A DNA stretch of 64,000 nt from Chondrus crispus. Taxonomy: Eukaryota; Rhodophyta; Florideophyceae; Gigartinales; Gigartinaceae. The stretch is from NCBI RefSeq assembly GCF_000350225.1, contig NW_005178999.1, positions 132,256-196,255 on the forward strand, read 5' to 3'. The notes below the pieces were generated by a model, which was not told the origin of the DNA, made no database searches, and worked only from the letters and a program-made list of their open reading frames with translations. Within the stretch, counting starts at the first letter, position 1; each line of letters starts with the position of its first letter. Shown one piece after another: positions 55,819 through 64,000 of this stretch. The position numbers and the translations under genes are program-made.

Positions 55819-57029
55819 ACCCTCATCCCAAGAGCACACTCCCCCGTGTTCACACATCATCGGCGCCCTGGATACCATTGCCCCCGCCGTGCCCCCGCTC
55901 GACCACGGGCCCGATTCCGCTGCCCTCGGCCTCCCGCTCGCCCTGTTCGGACACGGCGATCGCGTCATTCTCCAGCCGTACGCCTCACTGCCGCTCGTGG
56001 CAGAGCTCATTCCGAATCAATCTAGGAGGCCCTGCCGTATAGGCACGTCGCATAACGTGGGCTTGCAACTCTCGTCGACCGCCGCCTCGGCCGCGAAGAA
56101 GGCCGCCGCCGCGAAGACGGAGTCTCCGCTCGTGCAGACTGCCCACGCATTTTTGCAAAAGTCTAGCTCCACGCCGACGCGGCCTTCGGGGAAGCCCACG
56201 CCCAAGTAGCAGACGCCGATTCGCGGCTCGAAGAGCTCTTCTGTCCCAGTGTCGTCGACGCCGTCGCCGGGGAATGGAGACACTTGTTGTTTGTCTACGC
56301 CCGGGAAACCGTCCCCGGTTCCAAGCGCCCAGACGGCCTCCGCGGAACGGCAGAGTGCCTATTGTGGACGCACTGGTCAATTTGACGACGGGCAAGGTGT
56401 CGGTGTCGGGGAGTATCGACCCGCTGTGTCGCATTACGTGCGTCGAGCGGTGATTCATGCGCGACTTGACTTTTTCGGCGGGCACGTCGTCGGCGTCTGT
56501 CTCGTCGTCGGGGGCGTATGTCGGGCTGGATGACTACATTCGTAGACGGTTGCGTGAGTACCTGAATTTGCTTTCTGCGATCGGTGGCGTCGGTTGAGGG
56601 GGTGCTCGGGGGACCGTTAGGCGGCGAAACTTGGAGCTCTGAAATGGTCGACGAGATGAATGTCTCACAGTTTGAGCTGTACAATAAGCAGTTTGTCAAG
56701 ACGTGGATGAAGGCACAGAGGCCGGGAGCGCGACGGCTTCGAGCGGCACGGGCGAGCCGAGGACGCGCCGTTGCGACTGCAGGCTGGAAAGGGAGGCCAA
56801 TTTTGGAGGGAGCGGGGGTGGGCGCGGTGTGGATGGTCGGGTCGCGAGCGGGCGTAGCGCTTGCGCGGCGGTATAGATACGGCAGCGGCGGCCGACGCGC
56901 CGGCGGCCGATGGCAAGCGCGCGGGCGACGCCAAACGGACGGGCGTCGGTGAGGTGGGCGGGCTACCCGGGCAGGAGCTGCAGCAGGCGTGGTCGAAGCG
57001 ATGCGGGCGGGCGCAGTGACAAGCCCCCA
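55819..57029 (+). pseudogene. captured GC-rich host gene piece, unidentified (copy 2)
   Basis: Counterpart of 36,430-37,640, nearly identical, with one extra stop (PTPK then TAG) in the low-complexity linker. Confidence 0.45.
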
Positions 57030-57435
57030 GGGAGTCTCCGGGAATTAATTTTTGTGTCATAGTCATATTTTTCTTTTTGTACACTCGCTCTGCAGGCGGT
57101 CTGTGTCCAGCGCGCGGCACACCAACGCGCAGCGCAGCGCAACGGGATGTGATTTTTTATGTAATAAGGATATTTATTTCCATGGATCAGTATTATGACT
57201 CGGGCATACGTGCCACGCCGCGTGAGCGTGTGGCAAGTGAACAGCCTGCGCTCTCCCCAAAAACGGATCGCTCGCCATCCTCTCTTGCACTTCCCCCAGT
57301 CGTTCTTCTCTTCCTTCTCCCGCCTTCACCCCTAGGGGCGGATTCGGGTGGTGATATTTACGCTTCCTATCCGCATCATCACTGCACTCGCCCACATCTT
57401 ATCCATTTTCAAGTCCTGCAGTGGTCCCCGCGGCA

Positions 57436-58030
57436 ATGGAAGCTGCAGAGTTGTCCCGCGAGACACCGTCGCCGCCTCGACCTTCTTCCTCTCTCCTCTC
57501 CCCCGAACCCCTCGATACGAAAATGGCTGATGAAAGTGAGAGCAAGCCGGAGACACCCTTTGAAACACCTGCTCAAAGAAGGCGGCGTGTTCGGAACGCC
57601 GCGTTGAAGAAGGCCTCGGAAATCGTTAAAAACGAGAGGAGACCAGTGGGACCCAAAAAGCGACGATTCTGCAAAGACAAAAACTGCGTATTGCACGCTC
57701 TTTGCTGCTAATCTGCCCTTTACCATGGTGGAGAAGTCATTGCAGGATGCATTCGAGGCATATGGCCCTGTGGCAACTGTTATGCCATTAGATTGAGAGG
57801 GAGTTTTGAGAGACTACGCATTTGTTGAGTTTGAACGAGAACGCGATATGAAGATTGCATAGCGAGAAACGAACCGGATGAGGTCAGGGGGCCATCGCAT
57901 TCTGGTAGATGTGGAAAGGGGTCGAACTGTTAACGGTTGGCTGCCAAACAGGCTAGACGATCCGAACAATGTGTGCACGAGCAAGCGACGGAGTGAGAGG
58001 AGGGAGGCAAGGCCGAGACTAAAACATTAA
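57436..58030 (+). pseudogene. captured U1-70K piece (copy 2 right)
   Basis: Fourth copy of the 595-base piece, with the shared frame change and shared stop after KIA, plus an additional stop at the LD-REG position (TGA in place of CGA). Confidence 0.86.
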
Positions 58031-58087
58031 GCGACAGGCTCTGAGAAGATGCGATGTCTTCTTCCTATACAAATATTTTATGCCCCA

Positions 58088-58456
58088 TCAAGGCGAATTT
58101 ACATCTACTTGTGTGAGCCTTTCCAACTAGTCACGCACTTCATCAACATGCTGTACGTAATAATTGGCTGAAGTGCTCTTCCGTTCAACTGTACATGTGT
58201 GAACACTAATATTCTTCCCGTCAGCATTGCGATATATTTATTTAAACATGTCTTCATCGGTTCGGTCGTCACCAATAGAACAAACTCAGTCCGGCGTCTC
58301 ACCCTCGACATCGAAGCGTCTCAACACTTCAGCCACTGCTGCTCCTTTGTGCACCCCTCGCGGTCGAACGTAAAGGAGTTTTTGCCCCATCAACACCTCC
58401 ATCGGACTGCCGTGTAGCACCTCCTCGAGCGCTTGCCGAGCATCATGTGCTCGACT
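58088..58456 (-). pseudogene. captured trehalose-6-phosphate phosphatase piece (copy 2 right)
   Basis: Fourth copy of the TPP piece; like the left copy of element 1 it carries a stop in place of the Trp before VCSIGDD. Confidence 0.83.
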
Positions 58457-58462
58457 GACTGC

Positions 58463-58511
58463 GAGATTGCATATAGCTGGCATCTCTGAAATGCCAGCTA
58501 TATGCAATCTC
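58463..58511. repeat. 49-base perfect hairpin in the TIR (copy 2 right)
   Basis: Identical to the hairpins at 25,801, 39,073 and 45,192. Confidence 0.92.
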
Positions 58512-58811
58512 TTTCTGCGACATTGCCTCCGCACTTCATGGGTCAAGATTGTCGAATCTGTAGTTCATCGACATAAAGGTAGAGGAGATTGATCTACATC
58601 ATGACTCCAAGGAATTATTCACTCTTTGAAACCGTGAATTTTACAGTTTCACAAAAATTACACACTTTGCTGCAGTGCGCAAAGAATAAATATACTTTCC
58701 CGAATTGGCGACCTGTGTATAAAAGCCATAAATAGGCTTAAATTCGGCTTAGGCAATATTCAAACGCAGTTCTTTTTAAGAAGGAAAAATCTTTTTAATA
58801 ACCAATCACTG

Positions 58812-60135
58812 TTTATTGCTGTAGAAAGTACGCCTCTGCATGATATTGTACGTTGCATATTGTGAAAACATTTGTGATGGTTTTAGTGGGGTTGGTATCA
58901 TCTTGCTGCAGTTCATGCATTTCTTACTATACTTGAGAGTGTTTTACACGTATCAAGGGGCATCATGGAAGGTCTTTCTTTGCGGCCTTTTACACTACTG
59001 CAGCTTTGGTAGGGATACATCTTCCCAGTTGAGATCACGTTACAATGTGTTTGGTTCGCACGTTTATGTGTAGCCATAGCAGTTTGTCATCCGGAAAATG
59101 TGTATCTAAATCCTCCAAGTTCATGCTGCACATGTAATCCCCATGTTACGTCAGGGTACTGGTATGTACCGTGTGAACATTTTCCCTTCCTTTAACCCGT
59201 ACACGTATGTTGAACAAACATGATACACCTTTTACATAAATGGGGGATCTTATTTGTTCATACAAGACAATTTGTGGTAAAGTTCTATAATTGTAACTAC
59301 ACTCTTCCACCGTAACATCGTCAAGTTAAAAGAAGTGAAATTGTTGTGATTCTTACATTTAGTATGATAATTTAATACATTCACTCATATCAGCTGGTAT
59401 GTGTGGGATAGTTCTGTTTTTTTAATTCCTGCATGGACCAGTCCTTCGAATAATACGCAAGGGCATAGGCATATTGGCGCCACAATAGGATTTGTATTCT
59501 GTTTGCAGTGCGCCTAGTTTATGCCAACTAGTTTTTTTAATTTTTTAATTGTCCGTTGAGGGCGGTGGCTTATCCCTTAATAATAAATTTTAAAGCATCA
59601 GCAGTACGCAGTACGACTGCACAACCGCGTTCAGTAAATGAATGAACATGACGTAGTAATCATGTTTCTATAATGCGGGATGACGTGTAATGTTCGAATT
59701 GGTGATGAAAATATATGTCCTTAATGAAAATCGTACAGCCTTTGTTCGTGTAATATTTTGAAAAAATATTTCATATATACTATTATAATGTTGCCATTTT
59801 TTTATTATTCCAAAACTTTCTCTAGTAGCAATGACGTCATGCTCTACAGAGCACAACGTCGTCATCTTGTTTCCAGGCGGCGGGTGACGTGTTGGATTCA
59901 AATTGATTATGAAAATATACGGTACGTCCCAAATCACATGCGTACAGTTTTTGTGGGCTGAAAGACGGTGTGCGTCCCCCTCTCCCCCCCCCGCGCCGTA
60001 AAGTAGATGTATGCTGTAAAAATTGGCGACATACAATTGAAATCTGCAACATTTATTGACGTTTTTAATATTATTATAAAGGTGACCGACGCCGTCGCTG
60101 GTGTCCGACGCCTCTCCCACGAAAACGCAAAATTC
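58812..60135. other. AT-rich intergenic region with a diverged tandem duplication
   Basis: The base composition drops sharply in GC compared with the rest of the window. A unit of about 207 bases is repeated with divergence, the first starting near 59,672 (GCGGGATGACGTGTAATGTT) and the second near 59,879 (GGCGGGTGACGTGTTGGATT). The long minus-strand frame across it is a by-product of that repeat. No gene was recognised. Confidence 0.5.
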
Positions 60136-60381
60136 GCGCCCCACCCCGTGACGCCCGTTGCGCCGTGAGCCTATGACTCGCGCTCGTGCTGTCAACACGT
60201 GCGCGTCACACCGCACGACTCCGCGTCCACAGCCGGCCCCTCCCAGCGCTGTAGAGTCGCGCCCCACCCCGTGACGCCCGCTGCATCGTGAGTCTATGGC
60301 ACGCGCTCGCGCCGTCGACACGCGCGCGTCACACCGCACGACTCCGCGTCCACAGCTGGCCCCTCCCAGCGCTGTAGAGCC
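60136..60381. repeat. two tandem copies of a 123-base GC-rich unit
   Basis: The unit starting GCGCCCCACCCCGTGACGCC at 60,136 recurs at 60,259, and GCGCCC starts a partial third at 60,382. The copies differ at about a dozen positions. Confidence 0.85.
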
Positions 60382-60794
60382 GCGCCCTTCCTCGCGGCCG
60401 CTGCGCCCCCCCACCTCCCCCATACGGTTGTTTTCAAATAATTTGCATATCCGAGCTATTTTGGCGTTGTCCAAAATGTAGGGCAACCCCCCTTCAGTTG
60501 TTCAATTATTCGAAGTCTGACAAGATGAGAGACGCGTCAGCGATTTTTTGTACCTAGCCGTCGAAACCTCCCCCACGGAGCACTGGGAGGCTTTTGGCCT
60601 TATGATCGGTATGTATATATGATATGTATGCAACTGTACCAGTATCGTTCTATCGTTCTTCTCGTCTTTGTCCAAGTTTTTCCATCACTCCTGTGACGTT
60701 GAAATCTCGCATCCGCTCTTGCAATGACCTTCAAACATTCAAGCCAACATGCCAATGAGTCGCCCGTGACACTCTTCAGACACTCTTCTCCCAC

Positions 60795-60910
60795 GTCCGT
60801 CCCTCTTCCACCCTTTCCTTTCTCCCTCGTCCCTCGATACAGCGTCCCGCTCGTCCGTCCCTCTTCCACCATTTCCCTTCTCCCTCGTCCCTCGATACAG
60901 CGTCCCGCTC
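60795..60910. repeat. two tandem copies of a 58-base pyrimidine-rich unit
   Basis: The unit starting GTCCGTCCCTCTTCCACC at 60,795 recurs at 60,853 with very few differences. The surrounding 60,382-61,189 has no convincing gene. Confidence 0.85.
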
Positions 60911-61189
60911 GCTGCCCGCACACATGCCTTACGAATGATAGGTTGCCCATGTCCCATTCGCGATGCTCTATGCAGGTGGCGTGAACGCCACCTGTTCAGG
61001 TCGAACCCTTCCATCTCGCTCGTACTGTAGCGCGGCGACGGCCGCATCTGCACTCTCGGTTCAAACTCTACCGACACCACCCGTTTCGCACACTTTGAAA
61101 CACGCAAAAAAAATTCCTGAACGACAAACACATGATGAGCACGCATTACAAACAACTAAAGCCTTTTCCTCCAACCTTGGTCCCACGTC

Positions 61190-62164
61190 TCACTCCCTTC
61201 CGCCAAGCAGAGCTGTAGCAAACCCCCTCATCACTTCTATCGTATCACGACCGTAGTCCCTCAGCCCCGCAATCTCCCGGCGCGCCTGTGACACCGCATC
61301 TCCAATGTTCCCGTCGGCGAGTAGTTGAAACTGCACCTCGTTCAGGCGGTGCAGCATCAGTTCCTGTGATGCAATTCGTCCAGCGATGCTCTGTAGACAC
61401 CGCTGCAACCCCGCTGCCATCGGCTCCGACGCCGACGGTAGGGGAGATGGCGCATCCGTCATGTGCGAAGCACCCTCCATCCCGCAAGCGATTGCCGCCA
61501 GCACTTCGTCGCTCTCCGTGCTCATCGACAATGGGAGTGCTGGTGAACACACTTGGTCTTCATATCTATCGCTCAGCGTGCCCTCATGCTCACCCTGCAT
61601 CTCCTGCGTCCTCATCACATTCGCGTGCAACGTCATCGATCCAAATAGATGTGATACTCCATTTTCGTTGCCCTGTAGGCTTCCACCCTCGCCTTCAGTG
61701 ATGTGGCCATCGGGAGCGTAGCCTCCTGCAACCGGCCAAGGGACGCATTTGTTCTGGGCTTCCCAGCCGACCGCTGCGGCGAGCTCCTCTTGTATTGCCT
61801 CCCCATATACCCGCTCCTGGTGCTGCGCGGTGACCGGCAAATACTCTACCGGGATGCTGTGATCCTTGACAGCGTAAGTTTCATATGAAGTGTCCGAGGC
61901 TGGAGATTGCTCTTCCGGGGAACCATATGGAGGCTGGTACTGTGCTTCCCAATGCGCGGGAGGCTGGTGCTGCGCTATGCCATACGCAGTCTGCTCCACT
62001 GTCGCGCATTGCTCCTCCTTAATGAAGTAGTGTACACGCCCAGCAGCCTGCGAGACTCGGGCCGGCTGCTCCTGAAGCGCCGGTGTGTTTTGATTCGGTT
62101 GTTGGTCACATGTTGGAGAGTTGGTGGTATCGTAGAACGGAAAAAAAAGGAGTCAAGATGACAT
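61190..62164 (-). CDS. hypothetical Gln/Glu-rich protein, possible host gene
   Basis: A minus-strand frame is open from 62,152 to 61,190 (320 codons). The only upstream ATG in frame, at 62,164, is followed by TGA at the fourth codon, so either this is a tiny upstream ORF, the gene starts elsewhere or is spliced, or it is broken by one substitution. The product has Gln/Pro/Tyr-rich low-complexity sequence for about 110 residues and ends in a helical segment (QLLADGNIGDAVSQARREIA). No family was recognised. A TATA box lies about 65 bases upstream of the ATG. Confidence 0.45.
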
Positions 62165-62229
62165 GATGAGCGTCGGGATGAGGGGTGAGGAGGGGAGAGG
62201 AACGAAAGCTAGTACGGCGGGGTTGGCTG

Positions 62230-62239
62230 TTTATAAAGA
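62230..62239 (-). promoter_or_regulatory. TATA box upstream of the 61,190-62,164 gene
   Basis: The minus strand reads CTTTATAAAC at a suitable distance before the candidate start, followed by a pyrimidine-rich leader. Confidence 0.45.
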
Positions 62240-63060
62240 GCGGGGCTATGGACGACGGTGTGGGTGGGGGAAAGGGGTTCGCTAAGGCGCAGAGCGGTTC
62301 GTTACCATATGATTCACTCGGTTGGGGGGATGAGGGGGGCGAGCGAGGGACTGTTCCTCGTGAGAGGCAGATTGTATGAGCACGGGCCAGTTCTGCATAC
62401 ACCTTCCCAGAGCCGCGCCGTTCCACCTTCACCGCTTGCCTACCGCTTTACCTTCAAACTCCCGCGCGTGTCCGCTTCATTGTACACATTCGCCTATCCG
62501 TGCGTGACCCTCCAGTTGACTGCGGATGGTGGTCGCGCCTCGCGCGTTTCTGCACTACACCCATTGCCTCGTTGTCCCCGTGCAGTCGGGGAGCAAGCGG
62601 GGAATGCTCTCCGGGCCACAGCCGCCTGCTTTCCGATTTCTACGTGCCCGCTGGAGCTCGCCGCCGAGCTCGCCGTGATGCAGGTCAGGGATGCTTTCAG
62701 GTCGCCATCGATTTGTTGCTATCAATTTTGGAGAGCAGGGGCAGCTCGGATGCACGTCGGAGCAACGTGCCGTTCGGGGGCAGCTTGAGAGGGGCGCAGT
62801 GGGGATTGTAGAGATGGACGTGGACGGCGGGCCATTAATGAGCATGAGCAAGGGCAACTCTTCCCGCTAATTACGGGTGTTGCATGCCGGCGGTATTCGC
62901 AAAGCCATCCTCCTCGCCCTCTCCCCTACAAGTATATTCAGAATCCCTGCCACATTCGCAAAAACAGACACGTTTCTACCCTCGTACAAAACTATTGAAG
63001 CGGTAGCATCCGGTCAGTGGATCTGTGATGGTCCGACCAGACTTGCCGCCGTGTCCCAGG
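62240..63060. other. intergenic, no recognised gene
   Basis: Short overlapping frames on both strands, none with recognisable domains. The longest protein-like frame with an ATG is a 59-codon one at 62,691-62,870. Confidence 0.4.
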
Positions 63061-63234
63061 AGGGAATGGCCAATGGATGGGTGCCTCCAGAGGGAATGGC
63101 CAATGGATGGGTGTCTTAGATGGAAAGCAGCAGTCAAAAGACGGGTGTCCCAAGAGAGAATGGCCAATGGATGGGTGTCTCCAGAGGGAATGGCCAATGG
63201 ATGGGTGTCTTAGATGGAAAGCAGCAGTCAAAAG
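63061..63234. repeat. minisatellite with a 30-base unit in a ~94-base higher-order repeat
   Basis: The unit AGGGAATGGCCAATGGATGG-type occurs at 63,061, 63,091, 63,155 and 63,185. Pairs of units plus a linker (GATGGAAAGCAGCAGTCAAAAG) repeat with a period of 94 bases. Confidence 0.88.
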
Positions 63235-64000
63235 AGAGAGAGCCAGTGAGTACAGTTTAAGGCGGGAAAAAGGGCATTCAAACCTGAAAGGCAGGAAGAG
63301 TGGGATTCAAAGTAGCCAACAGGTGAGTGCCATGTCAAGAATGATCATAACGAGGGCTGCGACAGGGATGAAACCAGCGATGAAACCTTCCATCCGACGA
63401 ATAGGCCTTCCGTCCGAGATTCGGGACTTCCATCCGCCACGGAGCGTGGGGAGTGTTTTGGCCCGTGCTTTGATATAATTTTTGCAGATATTTTATAGAG
63501 CCAGTAGGCCTTCCATCCCAGGAATCTTCAATAGCGATGCCAATTTCGACGCCTAACCTCCCATCCGTCCAACCCATGGGTATAGGGGCAACAGGAGTAC
63601 GGAAGGGGAGCGGTGTGGTTCCAGAGAGCGCGCGGATGAGATTGTCTCATACAGTATGTGGTCATTCAGGGCGGGGGAAGGAGTGGAACGGACAGAGTAA
63701 GTGAGATCAGTAGTGAACCAATAGACGCGCGTTACGAGGAGCGCCAGCCAGTAGATGCGCGTCGGGATTCAGGGGCGTGAATAGGGGAACCGCGAATGAT
63801 ATCGTGACAGCGACGAACGGGATCAATGACGCGACATGACAGCGAGGATGACGTCCATCCGGCCAACGGCTGCCGTCGGATGCATGTCGGCAATTTTCGA
63901 CGTCCATCCGGTATGATAAAATAATCAAATTTGGCCCTGTGCGCATTGAAAATTTTCCAGATTTTTTTCTAGCCAATGCGCACTCGGTCAGACCGAAGTA
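63235..64000. other. intergenic with scattered CCATCCG motifs
   Basis: No gene seen. The septamer CCATCCG or close variants recur at about 63,390, 63,430, 63,508, 63,563, 63,855 and 63,905, the last two inside the repeated GACGTCCATCCGG. Confidence 0.4.

Larger units (their letters stand above)
45185..58811. mobile_element. gene-capturing DNA transposon, copy 2 (left end lost)
   Basis: It is colinear with 25,794-39,421 at a nearly constant offset of about 19,390 bases, meaning almost no net length change over 13.6 kb. The outer 293 bases of the left inverted repeat are absent and the element begins at the foot of the TIR hairpin. The right end is complete (CCAATCACTG). Both core genes are broken here, so it could move only with help from copy 1 or another source. 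Confidence 0.9.
57084..58811 (-). repeat. right terminal inverted repeat, copy 2
   Basis: Reverse complement of the left repeats and colinear with 37,695-39,421. It ends CCAATCACTG at 58,811. Confidence 0.9.

Noticed and set aside
25501-58811. Helitron with gene capture
   Set aside because: No Rep/helicase gene and the element has long inverted repeats, which Helitrons lack.
60136-60381. CRISPR-like array
   Set aside because: Only two contiguous 123-base units without spacers, in a eukaryotic context.
59668-60486. 272-codon minus-strand open frame as a gene
   Set aside because: It spans an AT-rich repeat and a GC-rich tandem duplication, its peptide repeats follow the DNA repeats, and no domain is seen.
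1-64000. tRNA or rRNA genes
   Set aside because: I found no cloverleaf-compatible sequence or rRNA core motif by eye; a dedicated scan would be needed to exclude a tRNA fully.

Overview
This is an intergenic-style block of a eukaryotic nuclear genome made almost entirely of mobile DNA. There are no operons, Shine-Dalgarno sites or tRNA/rRNA genes. Captured host gene pieces (U1-70K, a trehalose-phosphatase, a formin with a PTEN-like head, a SKI8-type WD40 protein) are eukaryotic and largely intronless. An intron-poor alga, perhaps a red alga, would fit, but that is inference and not firm.

Bases 1-25,408 (GC-rich) hold nested Ty3/gypsy LTR retrotransposons. Element A (minus strand, 1-6,664, running off the window) sits beside element C (plus strand, 6,665-25,214), probably inserted into it. 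Element B (plus strand, 10,000-21,454) is inserted into C and is bounded by a perfect 5-bp target duplication, GATAG. B is young (its two 649-bp LTRs differ at about 6 sites), carries a chromodomain, and has two extra reading frames between pol and the 3' LTR, one of them antisense and 531 codons long.

Bases 25,501-39,421 and 45,185-58,811 are two nearly colinear, same-orientation copies of a 13.9-kb DNA transposon with ~1.73-kb terminal inverted repeats. Its core is a divergent gene pair: a DUF7869-type ('GHTHEDID') transposase-like protein, and a 780-aa protein whose C-terminal half has the fold signature of a bacterial-type N4/N6 DNA methyltransferase with degenerate catalytic motifs, followed by a Cys-rich finger. 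The inverted repeats carry pieces of a trehalose-6-phosphate phosphatase gene and of U1-70K. The interior carries a signal-peptide/membrane protein piece, a SKI8-like WD40 piece, a formin piece and a GC-rich unidentified piece. Copy 1 looks whole; copy 2 has lost its outer left end and both its core genes are broken. This gene-capturing transposon is the most interesting item in the window.

The 5.8-kb spacer between the copies (39,422-45,184) contains a second, unrelated DNA transposon remnant: a PIF/Harbinger-like DDE transposase and a DDE-plus-YqaJ-nuclease-like gene. The right flank (58,812-64,000) is AT-rich and then repeat-rich, with tandem duplications, a minisatellite, and one plausible host-type gene with a TATA box at 61,190-62,164.
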